This document shows, in pieces, positions 17,791 to 28,021 of a stretch of 64,000 nucleotides of DNA. Position numbers and translations under genes: made by a program. Origin of the DNA: Candidatus Enterococcus ferrettii (GTDB lineage: Bacteria; Bacillota; Bacilli; Lactobacillales; Enterococcaceae); NCBI RefSeq assembly GCF_017377655.1, contig NZ_JAFREL010000070.1:62001-126000 (forward strand). Direction: 5' to 3'. Every line of letters starts with the position of its first letter. Position 1 is the stretch's first letter. A model generated the notes under the pieces. It had not been told where the DNA came from and made no database searches. It worked only from the letters and a program-made list of their open reading frames with translations.

Positions 17791-19956
17791 ATGGCAGAAT
17801 TGCATATTGCTTTGGCAGGAAACCCCAATAGTGGGAAAACCAGTACCTTTAATGTACTGACCGGAACCAATCAATTTGTCGGGAATTGGCCAGGTGTAAC
17901 AGTTGAGCGTAAAGAAGGAAAATACAAAAAACAGCATGACGTAATTATTGATGATCTACCCGGCATTTATTCATTGTCCCCCTATTCTCCAGAAGAAGTG
18001 GTAGCTAGGGATTATTTATTGTCAGATATTCCTGATGTCATTTTGAATATTATCGATGGTACGAATTTGGAACGGAACCTCTATTTGACAACGCAATTAA
18101 TTGAAACAGGAATCCCTGTGGTAGCGGCAGTCAACATGATGGACTTGATCAAAAAAGACGGAAAACAAATTAACTTAGAAAAATTGTCTTATGCATTAGG
18201 TGTGCCCGTTATTGGTATCAGTGCTTTGAAAAATTGGGGCGTTGATAAGGCTGTCGAACAAGCGATTGAGCTTGCGAAAAAAGGAACACCTGAAGAAATC
18301 AGCTATCCTCATTATGACAAGCGAATTGAAGCTGCTCTTAGTGAGATTACAGCAGTTTTAGGCAACACTGTGTTAGAAAAATATAGTCGCTGGTACAGTG
18401 TAAAGCTGTTTGAACGCGATATGCGGGCTCAGGAGCAGTTGACATTAAGCAGTATTCAGCAAAAAGAGATCGAAGAAACCATCAAAATTACTGAGAAAAT
18501 TTTGGGTGATGATGCGGAAACGATCATTATTAATGAGCGTTATGAATTCATCACCAATTTGCGCACACTATGTATTGTTGATCATGATGAATTCAAATTA
18601 TCTGTTTCTGATAAAATAGACCGTGTTGTTACCAATCGGTTTTTGGCTTTACCTATTTTTGCTCTTGTCATGTGGCTTGTTTACTATATTTCAATTCAGA
18701 CAATTGGGGTAATGGGTACTGACTGGGTAAACGATGTTCTTTTTGGTGAGGCAGTGCCTAATTTTGTAGGGAATGCCTTGGCTTCGTGGAATGTGGCAGA
18801 TTGGATGCAGAGCTTGATTTTGGATGGAATTATTGCTGGTGTTGGGGCAGTCTTAGGGTTCTTACCACAATTAATGGTTCTATTCTTCTGTTTAGCCTTA
18901 TTAGAAGATTGCGGCTATATGGCTCGGATTGCGTTTGTGATGGACCGGATTTTTCGTAAATTTGGTTTGTCAGGGAAATCATTTATTCCTATGCTGATTG
19001 CGACTGGCTGTGGAGTTCCTGGGGTAATGGCCAGCCGAACTATCGAAAATGAAAAAGATCGTCGTATGACAGCGATGTTAACGACCTTTATGCCTTGTTC
19101 CGCTAAGTTACCGATTATTGCGTTGGTAGCAGGGGCATTTTTCCCTAACAGTAGTTGGGTTGCTCCATCCGCTTACTTCATTGGAATGGGGGCAATTGTC
19201 CTTTCAGGAATTGCTTTGAAGAAAACCAAATTGTTTGCTGGAGATCCAGCACCATTTATTATGGAACTTCCGCTGTATCATGTGCCTAGAATTGGCAATA
19301 CCTTACGATATACGTATGACCATAGTAAAGCCTTTGTAAAACGCGCTGGAACAATTATCTTTGTTTCCAGTATCATTATCTGGTTTATTTCCAGCTACAA
19401 CTTCTCATTGCAATCAGTGAATGAAAATGACAGTATGTTAGCCTTCTTAGGTGGTTTGATTGCACCGATCTTTGCGCCTTTAGGCTGGGGTGACTGGCGT
19501 GGTGCAGTAGCGGCTATTACTGGTTTAGTTGCGAAGGAAAATGTTATTGGAACCTTTGGTATTTTGTATCGTCATGCAGAAGTAGCTGAAGATGGTGTGG
19601 AAATCTGGCAGGCATTAAGAGCAGCTTACACACCTGTTGCTGGATATTCCTTCTTAGTATTCAACCTGCTCTGTGCACCATGTTTTGCAGCGATAGGCGC
19701 GATTCATCGGGAGATGGGCGATACGAAGTGGACCTTCAGAGCAATTGGTTATCAGTGCGGCTTGGCTTATGTAGTCAGCTTTATCATTTATCAAATCGGA
19801 CATGTCGCTTTTGAAGGCGGCACTATTGGCTTGGGAATGATTTTGGCTGTTGCCTTAATTGCAGTAATGGTATACTTCTTAGTAAGAAGACCAGCGAAAC
19901 GTACGCCGTCAGTTACGATTGAACATATCAAAGAGGTGAAAGAATGGCAACCATAG
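17791..19956 (+). CDS. feoB: Ferrous iron transporter FeoB
   Basis: The 721-residue membrane transporter has an N-terminal GTPase: G1 GNPNSGKTSTFN, G3 DLPGIYSLSPYS and G4 NMMD. After a helical spacer, the membrane region from about residue 285 contains gate repeats such as IATGCGVPGVMASRT and LVAKENVIGTFG. It starts with no gap after feoA. It ends inside a small Cys-rich membrane gene, with which it overlaps by 13 bp. Confidence 0.97.
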   Translation: MAELHIALAGNPNSGKTSTFNVLTGTNQFVGNWPGVTVERKEGKYKKQHDVIIDDLPGIYSLSPYSPEEVVARDYLLSDIPDVILNIIDGTNLERNLYLTTQLIETGIPVVAAVNMMDLIKKDGKQINLEKLSYALGVPVIGISALKNWGVDKAVEQAIELAKKGTPEEISYPHYDKRIEAALSEITAVLGNTVLEKYSRWYSVKLFERDMRAQEQLTLSSIQQKEIEETIKITEKILGDDAETIIINERYEFITNLRTLCIVDHDEFKLSVSDKIDRVVTNRFLALPIFALVMWLVYYISIQTIGVMGTDWVNDVLFGEAVPNFVGNALASWNVADWMQSLILDGIIAGVGAVLGFLPQLMVLFFCLALLEDCGYMARIAFVMDRIFRKFGLSGKSFIPMLIATGCGVPGVMASRTIENEKDRRMTAMLTTFMPCSAKLPIIALVAGAFFPNSSWVAPSAYFIGMGAIVLSGIALKKTKLFAGDPAPFIMELPLYHVPRIGNTLRYTYDHSKAFVKRAGTIIFVSSIIIWFISSYNFSLQSVNENDSMLAFLGGLIAPIFAPLGWGDWRGAVAAITGLVAKENVIGTFGILYRHAEVAEDGVEIWQALRAAYTPVAGYSFLVFNLLCAPCFAAIGAIHREMGDTKWTFRAIGYQCGLAYVVSFIIYQIGHVAFEGGTIGLGMILAVALIAVMVYFLVRRPAKRTPSVTIEHIKEVKEWQP

Positions 19957-20075
19957 TTTTATCTGTTTTGATCTTTGGCAGTGCCGGTGTGATTGTGTAC
20001 CGAAAAATAAAAAACGGCAGCTCCTGCGAGGAATGCAACTGCAGCTGCCCAGTAAAACATGAACAAGAAAAATAA
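19944..20075 (+). CDS. FeoB-associated Cys-rich membrane peptide
   Basis: This 43-residue gene was found by reading downstream of feoB. ATG 19944 follows AGAGGTGAAAGA, and the gene overlaps the feoB end by 13 bp. The product has one membrane helix (residues about 2-19), a short basic stretch YRKIKNG, then a Cys cluster SCEECNCSCPVKHEQEK with four closely spaced Cys. Small proteins of this layout follow feoB in many Firmicutes and are listed as FeoB-associated Cys-rich membrane proteins. Iron handling or FeoC-like regulation is inferred. A terminator follows at once. Confidence 0.85.
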   Translation: MATIVLSVLIFGSAGVIVYRKIKNGSSCEECNCSCPVKHEQEK

Positions 20076-20082
20076 AAAGCAG

Positions 20083-20116
20083 AGCCGCAGAAGAAAAAAT
20101 TCTTCTGTGGCTTTTT
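20083..20116 (+). terminator. feo operon terminator
   Basis: AGCCGCAGAAGAA and TTCTTCTGTGGCT form a 13-bp stem around AAAA, followed by T's. Confidence 0.85.
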
Positions 20117-20162
20117 GGTGAGTTACTATATAATAGTAGAAAAAGCGGGAAGGAGAAAGCCA

Positions 20163-20417
20163 ATGCTTGATAAAAAACGAGTGAGATTTTTCAAAGGCTT
20201 CTTATTCCTTCTGATGGTTTTAGCCATTTTCATACTGCCGCAAAATACATCTATTTTTGTTAATGGAATGCTGTTTGTAGTGTATATGCTGCTGTTGGCG
20301 ATCTTAAATTATCATGCTGAAGAAAACTCTGGTATCTTTAAAAAGCGCCGCGATAACTTGATTTTTGAATTGCTGCTGGTATTCCTCTTGCTGCTAGCTT
20401 CTTGGCGGGTTTACTGA
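20163..20417 (+). CDS. Small membrane protein, unknown function
   Basis: The 84-residue product has about three hydrophobic helices (roughly residues 9-27, 29-48 and 64-82) separated by a short polar loop (AEENSGIFKKRRDN). I do not recognise it. ATG 20163 has GGGAAGGAG upstream, and a TATAAT lies at 20129-20134, so it has its own promoter. Its last 7 bp overlap the stop end of the convergent merR gene, leaving no room for a terminator between them. Confidence 0.75.
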   Translation: MLDKKRVRFFKGFLFLLMVLAIFILPQNTSIFVNGMLFVVYMLLLAILNYHAEENSGIFKKRRDNLIFELLLVFLLLLASWRVY

Positions 20418-21196
20418 TCAATCTGCAAATAGATCAACACTTCATTTTTAGCAGGGTCAGTCGTAGTAGGATCGGTCAGGTACATTTCAATTGCGGGGCC
20501 AATGACCTGATAGTGCTCTTTTTCGATCCACTGGCTTAATTGCATATAGGCTTGGGTTAACCCTTGATAAAAGCCTGCATAGTACATTCTTGCTGCAGAA
20601 ACGGGAGTAAGGGTTCGGGTGTCTTCCGTAGCCTCAGAAACCGGAACGGCAAATTCCATATCATAATTTTCGGGCGTGTATTCTGAACTGTGGTAAATAA
20701 ACAGAGGTGCACCTTCTGGAGACAAGCCCTTCTGAGTTATCAGCTCAAAGACTTCATTTATGAGATCTCCGCTATCCCTAACATTCATCACTCGCCGAAG
20801 CGAGAAAATAGTTAATTCCGGCGTTTTGACAATCTCAATATTTTCTTGATGCTCCATAAATAAATCACCCTCAGTTAATGCTGTCAAATCCTTGCCAATT
20901 GAAGCTTGCAATGACGAATAATTGGCCAGCTTGGCATCAATTTCTGCTTGTTTTTCCTCTAATAAAGGAGCTAACAGACGATGATCAGCCAAGACCTTTT
21001 TTATTTCACTCAATGAGCATTCATAGCTGCGCAATTTTTGAATCAGAAAAACAGTGGCCATTTGGTGGCTTTGATAATAACGATAACCGTTGGAGGGATC
21101 GGTAACAGCAGGTTTTAACAAATTAATTTCGTCGTAATAGCGTAAGGTTTTTGTTGTCACCTGAGCGATTTTGGAGAATTGACTAATGGTTAACAT
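20411..21196 (-). CDS. MerR-family regulator with GyrI-like effector domain
   Basis: This 261-residue protein has an N-terminal MerR winged helix (MLTISQFSKIAQVTTKTLRY, then an NGYRYY turn), a coiled dimer helix (about 75-115), and a C-terminal GyrI-like ligand-binding domain. The layout is that of BmrR/TipA-like multidrug sensors. ATG 21196 has GAGGAAATTT upstream; the in-frame ATG at 21208 overlaps that sequence. It is divergent from the flavin oxidoreductase gene, a possible target. The effector is unknown. Confidence 0.88.
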   Translation of the reverse strand: MLTISQFSKIAQVTTKTLRYYDEINLLKPAVTDPSNGYRYYQSHQMATVFLIQKLRSYECSLSEIKKVLADHRLLAPLLEEKQAEIDAKLANYSSLQASIGKDLTALTEGDLFMEHQENIEIVKTPELTIFSLRRVMNVRDSGDLINEVFELITQKGLSPEGAPLFIYHSSEYTPENYDMEFAVPVSEATEDTRTLTPVSAARMYYAGFYQGLTQAYMQLSQWIEKEHYQVIGPAIEMYLTDPTTTDPAKNEVLIYLQIDQ

Positions 21197-21263
21197 AAAT
21201 TTCCTCATTTCTTACTTGGCCTGCTTTCAACAATCAAAAGGACCAAAAGAATTTGATGTATCC

Positions 21264-21296
21264 ATTATATCATGAGCAAATGCTCTGTTTTGTCAT
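21264..21296 (-). promoter_or_regulatory. merR promoter with long spacer and central dyad
   Basis: On the minus strand, the -10 is TATAAT (21269-21264) and a -35-like ATGACA lies at 21296-21291, a spacer of about 20-21 bp. The dyad GAGCAAATGCTC (21274-21285) sits inside it. A stretched spacer holding the operator is the hallmark of MerR-controlled promoters, so autoregulation is likely. Confidence 0.45.
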
Positions 21297-21339
21297 GAAA
21301 TCAATGGTAAGATTAAAAGAAAAGTGAAGGAGCGGTTTG

Positions 21340-22674
21340 ATGGAATTTGATGTGTTGTTTCTAGGTAGTGGACAGGGAGCATGGAATGGTGCGATTCCGA
21401 TGGCAAAAGCAGGATTAAAGGTTGGGGTAATTGAAGAGGGCTTGTTTGGCGGTGTTTGTACCAATCGCGGCTGTAATGCCAAAATCACACTGGATCGTCC
21501 AGTTGAAATTTTGCGTCAGGTAGAGCAATTGCAAGGACGGGGCTTTGATAGCCTGCCAGCCTTAAATTGGCCTGACTTGATGGCTCATAAGCATGAGGTG
21601 ATTGACAGTTTAGCAGACAGCAACAAGCAAAAGCTGGAAAATGCCGGAGTGCAAACGATTATTGGTCACGGAACTTTTGTGGACAGCCATACAATTGAGG
21701 TAGCCGGTAAAAACTACACTGCTGAAAAAGTGGTAATTGTTAGTGGGCGTTTGCCTCACCGTTTGACTATTCCAGGCAGCGAGTTGTTTCACGACAGTAC
21801 AGATTTCCTAGTGATGGAGGAAATGCCTGAACGGATGACTCTTATCGGTGGGGGCTATATCGCAATGGAATTTGCTACGGTAGCAAATGCTTTTGGCAGT
21901 GATGTTACGGTTATTTTGCGAGGAACCAGTATTCTAAAAGACTTCCACCAGCCATACGTCGAAGAAGTTGTGAAGGATCTAAAACAACGCGGTGTCAAAT
22001 TTCAAATGAATGTTGCTTTGGAATCCGCTGAGCAAACCGAAAAAGGTATTGTCATGCGTGGAAAAGAAGGCTACCAGCATACAACGGATTATGTGCTGGA
22101 TGCCACAGGTAGAGTACCGCAAACGCAAAATATGAACTTTGAAGGCATTGGCTTAGCATTCGATGCAGCAAAAGGAATTCCGGTGAATGAGTATTTAGAA
22201 ACCAATCTTCCTGGTGTCTATGCTACCGGGGATATTTTAGATAAAAAGCAGCTGAAAATTACACCTGTGGCTGCCTATGAATCACAATATTTGGCTCATT
22301 TATTTGCAGGAGATACCGATCAGCCGATCGTTTATCCACCGATTGCCTACAATGTTTTTACTTCTCCACGAATTGCTTCGGCAGGCATAACAGTGGAGGA
22401 AGCAGAGCAATCTCCAGAAAAATATAAGATTACTGCGGTGGATTATGCTGGCAAGGATTGGTTCCATCAGGTAGGAAATGATGACATCAATAAAATTACT
22501 TTCGTCTATGATCAGGAGGACTATATGGTCGGTGTAACAAACGTCGGGAATGATGCGGTGGAAACGGTGGATGGGTTACTGGACGTAATGAATGCCAAAC
22601 TTAAAGCTCCTGATCAGGAGGAGTTGATTTATATTTTCCCAAGTATTGCTCATTCTTACATGAAATATATTTAA
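21340..22674 (+). CDS. FAD-dependent pyridine nucleotide-disulfide oxidoreductase
   Basis: The 444-residue class I flavoprotein disulfide reductase resembles dihydrolipoamide dehydrogenase. It has the FAD motif GSGQGAWNGAIPMAKAG, the redox pair in GGVCTNRGCNAK (CxxxxC), the NAD(P) motif GGGYIAMEFA and VYATGDI. The active site differs from the usual GTCLNVGCIPSK of lipoamide dehydrogenases, so it is probably a reductase for another thiol or metal substrate. No 2-oxoacid dehydrogenase genes are nearby. ATG 21340 has GAAGGAG upstream. Divergent from the MerR regulator. Confidence 0.88.
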   Translation: MEFDVLFLGSGQGAWNGAIPMAKAGLKVGVIEEGLFGGVCTNRGCNAKITLDRPVEILRQVEQLQGRGFDSLPALNWPDLMAHKHEVIDSLADSNKQKLENAGVQTIIGHGTFVDSHTIEVAGKNYTAEKVVIVSGRLPHRLTIPGSELFHDSTDFLVMEEMPERMTLIGGGYIAMEFATVANAFGSDVTVILRGTSILKDFHQPYVEEVVKDLKQRGVKFQMNVALESAEQTEKGIVMRGKEGYQHTTDYVLDATGRVPQTQNMNFEGIGLAFDAAKGIPVNEYLETNLPGVYATGDILDKKQLKITPVAAYESQYLAHLFAGDTDQPIVYPPIAYNVFTSPRIASAGITVEEAEQSPEKYKITAVDYAGKDWFHQVGNDDINKITFVYDQEDYMVGVTNVGNDAVETVDGLLDVMNAKLKAPDQEELIYIFPSIAHSYMKYI

Positions 22675-22705
22675 ATAAAAACACCTGTTTTTTATAAATC
22701 TTTCT

Positions 22706-22714
22706 TGCTATAAT
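22706..22714 (+). promoter_or_regulatory. Extended -10 promoter of lepB
   Basis: TGCTATAAT is a perfect extended -10 located 29 bp upstream of the lepB start. A clear -35 is not visible. Confidence 0.5.
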
Positions 22715-22742
22715 AAAGAAAAGATTTTTAGGAGGTTGTTGT

Positions 22743-23270
22743 TTGAAGAAAGAACCCTGGATTAAGGTATCTGACATTGTCTTTTTCGCTTGTGCGTTGG
22801 TGACAATGCTGTTAGCCCGTCATTTTATTTTCACCCCAATTGAAGTAATTGGCGCTTCTATGAACCCAACATTACAAGATAGTGAACGACTATTTGGTTT
22901 GAAGGTGGGAGAAATTAAACGCCTAGACGTTGTATCCTTTGCAGCGCCGGATGTTGAGGATAAGGATTATATCAAACGGGTGATTGGTCTGCCAGGAGAA
23001 GAAGTCTTGTATGAGGACGATCAGCTGTACATTGATGGTGAAAAAATTGATGAGCCCTATTTAGCTGAAAACAAGAAGGCACTTCCTGAAGGGTCGTTGT
23101 TAACTAACGACTTTGTCTACACGGTTCCTAAAGGGACATATTTTGTAATGGGAGACAACCGTCAGAACTCGAAAGACAGTCGGATGCTGGGGGCAATTGA
23201 CGAAGAGGAAATTTTCGCCAATGCCAAGGTCGTTTTTTGGCCGATTAATAAAATGGGCACTGTAGATTAA
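22743..23270 (+). CDS. lepB: Type I signal peptidase
   Basis: Removes signal peptides from secreted proteins at the outer face of the membrane. The 175-residue protein has one N-terminal membrane helix (about 8-26). The catalytic Ser39 is in IGASMNPTL and Lys78 in DYIKRVIGLPGE, and the box GDNRQNSKDSR is present. This is the single-anchor Gram-positive form. It uses TTG 22743 with AGGAGG upstream. It stands alone before a strong terminator. Confidence 0.94.
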   Translation: MKKEPWIKVSDIVFFACALVTMLLARHFIFTPIEVIGASMNPTLQDSERLFGLKVGEIKRLDVVSFAAPDVEDKDYIKRVIGLPGEEVLYEDDQLYIDGEKIDEPYLAENKKALPEGSLLTNDFVYTVPKGTYFVMGDNRQNSKDSRMLGAIDEEEIFANAKVVFWPINKMGTVD

Positions 23271-23275
23271 TAAAG

Positions 23276-23313
23276 GAGCAGCAAACCGAACCATTGGTTT
23301 GCTGCTCTTTTTT
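23276..23313 (+). terminator. lepB terminator
   Basis: GAGCAGCAAACC and GGTTTGCTGCTC form a perfect 12-bp stem, followed by six T. Confidence 0.92.
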
Positions 23314-23329
23314 GTGCTTGGATAAAAAA

Positions 23330-24040
23330 TTAGTGATTTAGGTTGCTGCTTTGAACAAAAAATTGGGAATGTTCATAATGGTAAATGGTGCGTGAAAAAT
23401 CGAAGGGCGCTCCTGAGGATAGATAAAACAGCTCTTCGATAAATAATGCTGGGTCTTCTGCAGATACCCCCAATAGTTCACTGTTTTGCTGATCTACTTT
23501 AATAACATGCAAATATTTATCTGAGAAGCCGATGGTCAATTTTAAAGCTGTTTCTAAATAGTTGAAAATTGATCCACCAACAATTTCCAGATTTAAAAAG
23601 GGAACAATTGTCATTTTGAAAAAGGATTCCTCGATACAAAGAACTTGTCCGTTAATATAGCGGATTCGTTTTACCCGATACACTTCCTCATTTTCCTGAC
23701 ACAACAAATTTTCCCGGACGGCCAGATCAGGAACAATTTTCTCCAAAGAAAGTACCTTTGCGGTAATGTCAAAATGATCCAAGTTAGTAGTAAAACCCTG
23801 GTTCTCAATCATATTGATATATCCTAAACGACTGCGACGACGAACGAAAACACCACTGCCTTGGATTTGATAGATTGCTCCACGGCCTTCAAGAATATTT
23901 AACGCCTTCACAATTGTACTTTTACTTACACCATATTTTTTGATTAATTCTTCAAACTTTGGCAATTTGGTTCCTTGCTCTAAATCATTATCGACAATTG
24001 TTTGTTCAATATCCGCTGCGATTTCCATATATTTCAGCAT
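23330..24040 (-). CDS. GntR/UTRA-family repressor of the beta-glucoside genes
   Basis: The 236-residue HutC-subfamily regulator has an N-terminal winged helix with KYGVSKSTIVKALNILEGRG and a C-terminal UTRA effector domain. Such proteins bind phosphorylated sugars. I start at ATG 24040 behind AAAGGGG; the longer frame runs through the shared promoter region. It is divergent from the PTS gene, whose promoter holds a perfect palindrome, so it most likely represses the module until a phospho-beta-glucoside appears. Confidence 0.88.
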   Translation of the reverse strand: MLKYMEIAADIEQTIVDNDLEQGTKLPKFEELIKKYGVSKSTIVKALNILEGRGAIYQIQGSGVFVRRRSRLGYINMIENQGFTTNLDHFDITAKVLSLEKIVPDLAVRENLLCQENEEVYRVKRIRYINGQVLCIEESFFKMTIVPFLNLEIVGGSIFNYLETALKLTIGFSDKYLHVIKVDQQNSELLGVSAEDPALFIEELFYLSSGAPFDFSRTIYHYEHSQFFVQSSNLNH

Positions 24041-24104
24041 ATCGTTTCCCCTTTGTGTTATTCTCGCCATTATCATAACACAACTCAAAATAATTATACA
24101 GGTC

Positions 24105-24133
24105 TTGACAAATTGTGCATTCACAATTATTAT
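24105..24133 (+). promoter_or_regulatory. Promoter of the beta-glucoside PTS operon with operator in the spacer
   Basis: The -35 is TTGACA (24105-24110) and the -10 is TATTAT (24128-24133), 17 bp apart. The palindrome AATTGTGCATTCACAATT (24111-24128) fills the spacer exactly. Binding there by the divergent GntR regulator would exclude RNA polymerase. No cre site was seen nearby. Confidence 0.8.
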
Positions 24134-24165
24134 GTGTAGGTACAATAAAAGACGGAGGTTATAAA

Positions 24166-26043
24166 ATGAGCAAAGTAAGAGATTATTCCAAGCTAGCCCA
24201 AGATATTTTGGATATCATCGGTGCAGACAAGATTGCAAACGTTACCCGATGCGCAACACGATTGCGTTTAGTTCTAACAGAGGTACCAGCTGATGCGAAA
24301 GAGAGAATTTCCCAGCTGCCTGGGGTTATTTCAGTAGTTATTAATAATGGTCAATTTCAGATCGTGATCGGTACTCATGTAGGCGAGGTCTATGATGCTT
24401 TCGCTAAACTGGTAAATGTTGATGCAAATTCAGAAATTGAAGAACCAAAGGGAAGTATCATCAATCGAATTATTGCAACCATGTCTGCGGTGTTCGCGCC
24501 ATTTATTTATATTTTGGCTGCAGCTGGAATTTTGCAAGGAGCACTTATTCTTATTAATTTAGCTTTTCCAGCTTTTTCAACTACCGATACGTATCGTGTG
24601 TTCAGTTTCATTTCGTGGGCACCGTTTACCTTCTTACCTATTTTCATTGCTATTACGGCATCTAAACACTTTAAAGTCAATATGTATATTGCAGTGGCAT
24701 GTGCGATGGCGTTAGTTTCACCTGATTGGGCAGCCATGGCCGCTGAGATTGCTGGTGGACAAAGTTTAGCCTTCTTTGGTATTCCGTTGTCTGAAACAAC
24801 CTACACTTCTTCCGTATTACCACCACTTATCTTAGTATGGTTGCTGTCTTACGTAGAAAAAGGGATTGAAAAAATCTTGCCTAGTGTGGTTAAACCATTA
24901 TTTACCCCATTGCTTTGCTTAGTGATTATGGTTCCAGTAACTATTTTGGTTTTGGGACCGGCGTCATCGATTACCGCTACTGCGATTGCTAACGGCTATA
25001 ATTTCCTAGTATCGGTTGCTCCGCCATTGGCAGGCGCGATCATCGGTGGTTTTTGGCAGGTAGTGGTTATCTTCGGTGTTCACTGGGGCGTTACCCCAAT
25101 GGTCTTGGCAAACTTTGAAATGTATGGCCGCGATTCTTTCCAAGCCTTCCAAACAATTGCAGTAGTTGCTCAGGTGGGTGCTGTTCTGGGCGTCTTTTTG
25201 AAGGCTAAAAGTAAAGAATTAAAAAATGTTTCTCTTTCAGCATTTATCACTGGAATCTTTGGCATTACTGAGCCAGCTATTTACGGTGTGACACTCCGTT
25301 TCAAAAAGCCATTTATTTACGGGTGTATTTCAGGGGGAATTGGCGCGATTGTAGCTAGCTTCTTCCAGCCTTACTACTTTGCTTATGCTGGTCTGCCAGG
25401 CTTGTTAACGATTGTCAATGGGATTGACAGCAGTGTACCCACCTCATTTATCGGAATCGTCATTGGTTGTGTAATTGCAATCGTAGGACCTGTTGTATTG
25501 ACACAAATTTTTGGTTTTGGCGAAACGATAGAAGAAGATGTTAAAATGAGTCAAGAAATTGATAAAGAGGTTTCTGTTCCTAAAACACTGGTTTCTCATT
25601 TTATTAGTTCTCCGCTGGAAGGAGAAGCAATTCATTTAACTGAGGTACCTGATGAAGTATTTGCCAGTGGAGCTATGGGCTCAGGAATTGCGATTCAACC
25701 TACTGACAATAAAGTTCATGCACCTTTTAATGGTGTGATCACCAGCTTGTTTGCATCAAAACATGCTATCGGTATAACCTCTGACGAAGGAGTAGAAGTG
25801 TTAATTCATGTAGGGTTGGATACAGTAAATCTTGAAGGAAAACCCTTTACTTGCTTGGTTGTACAAGACCAAAAGGTGAAAAAAGGCGATGTGTTGATGG
25901 AGATTGATTTAGCAGCAATTGAAAAAGCTGGATACTCAACAATCACACCGATCATCGTAACCAACACCTTAACCTATGATTCAGTTGAAGAAGAAAAACT
26001 GGGTGCGGTTTGCCCAGATGATGCAGTTTTAAAAATTAATTAG
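24166..26043 (+). CDS. bglP: Beta-glucoside PTS EIIBCA permease
   Basis: Imports and phosphorylates an aryl- or beta-glucoside such as arbutin, salicin or cellobiose. The 625-residue fused protein has a IIB domain with phospho-Cys29 in NVTRCATRLRL, then about ten membrane helices of IIC (about 100-470). The glucose-type IIA domain at the C-terminus carries VEVLIHVGLDTVNLEGK with its phospho-His. ATG 24166 has GACGGAGG upstream. It is followed 12 bp later by the phospho-beta-glucosidase. Substrate specificity cannot be fixed from sequence. Confidence 0.92.
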   Translation: MSKVRDYSKLAQDILDIIGADKIANVTRCATRLRLVLTEVPADAKERISQLPGVISVVINNGQFQIVIGTHVGEVYDAFAKLVNVDANSEIEEPKGSIINRIIATMSAVFAPFIYILAAAGILQGALILINLAFPAFSTTDTYRVFSFISWAPFTFLPIFIAITASKHFKVNMYIAVACAMALVSPDWAAMAAEIAGGQSLAFFGIPLSETTYTSSVLPPLILVWLLSYVEKGIEKILPSVVKPLFTPLLCLVIMVPVTILVLGPASSITATAIANGYNFLVSVAPPLAGAIIGGFWQVVVIFGVHWGVTPMVLANFEMYGRDSFQAFQTIAVVAQVGAVLGVFLKAKSKELKNVSLSAFITGIFGITEPAIYGVTLRFKKPFIYGCISGGIGAIVASFFQPYYFAYAGLPGLLTIVNGIDSSVPTSFIGIVIGCVIAIVGPVVLTQIFGFGETIEEDVKMSQEIDKEVSVPKTLVSHFISSPLEGEAIHLTEVPDEVFASGAMGSGIAIQPTDNKVHAPFNGVITSLFASKHAIGITSDEGVEVLIHVGLDTVNLEGKPFTCLVVQDQKVKKGDVLMEIDLAAIEKAGYSTITPIIVTNTLTYDSVEEEKLGAVCPDDAVLKIN

Positions 26044-27486
<1,443 letters not shown>

Positions 27487-27496
27487 ACATATTTAC

Positions 27497-27530
27497 AAAA
27501 TGGAACTTTCTTTGGAAGGTTCCATTTTTT
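27497..27530 (+). terminator. Terminator of the beta-glucoside operon
   Basis: AAAATGGAACTTTC and GGAAGGTTCCATTTT form a stem of about 13 bp with a T-run. Confidence 0.85.
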
Positions 27531-27535
27531 GCTTT

Positions 27536-27922
27536 TTAAAGTAAAAATAGGATGCTGCTGCTGAGAATGAAGGTTATCAGACAAAAAGGAGTCATGACTA
27601 AACGCTCCTTTTTACTTTCGGTTAAAAAGGCGTTTGAAAAAATCGCAAACAGTAGAAAGACAGTTGCTGCGAGTATAACTATTCTATCTAAGCTCTCCAG
27701 CCTAGTTAAGTCCAGAAATCCTCCATAATTCAGATAGCAGATGCCAACACTGCTCCAAACAATCAAAAATAGCACACTGAATACTCTCATAAAATAAGGG
27801 AGTATCACATACTTGCCGCCCAGCACATATTCACCTAATGGAAATCCAGCGATTAACAATAGATGCAGCAACGCATTAGCGAAGAAGCCAATCGCTGCAA
27901 TAAAACAAAAAAATTCCAACAT
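27536..27922 (-). CDS. Four-helix membrane protein, unknown function
   Basis: The 128-residue product is almost entirely hydrophobic, with about four helices (roughly 3-25, 42-65, 80-98 and 108-127) and one short basic cytoplasmic turn TESKKERL. I do not recognise a family. ATG 27922 has AAAGGAG upstream. It is divergent from the HxlR regulator with 99 bp between them, so it may be that regulator's target. Confidence 0.75.
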   Translation of the reverse strand: MLEFFCFIAAIGFFANALLHLLLIAGFPLGEYVLGGKYVILPYFMRVFSVLFLIVWSSVGICYLNYGGFLDLTRLESLDRIVILAATVFLLFAIFSNAFLTESKKERLVMTPFCLITFILSSSILFLL

Positions 27923-28021
27923 AATTTTTTTACTCCTTTAATGTTTTTTTCAGTATATAATAGATAAAAACTGAGAACAATTACGCACAAATAAGTAAGA
28001 TACTCACCAGGAGGTAAGCAG

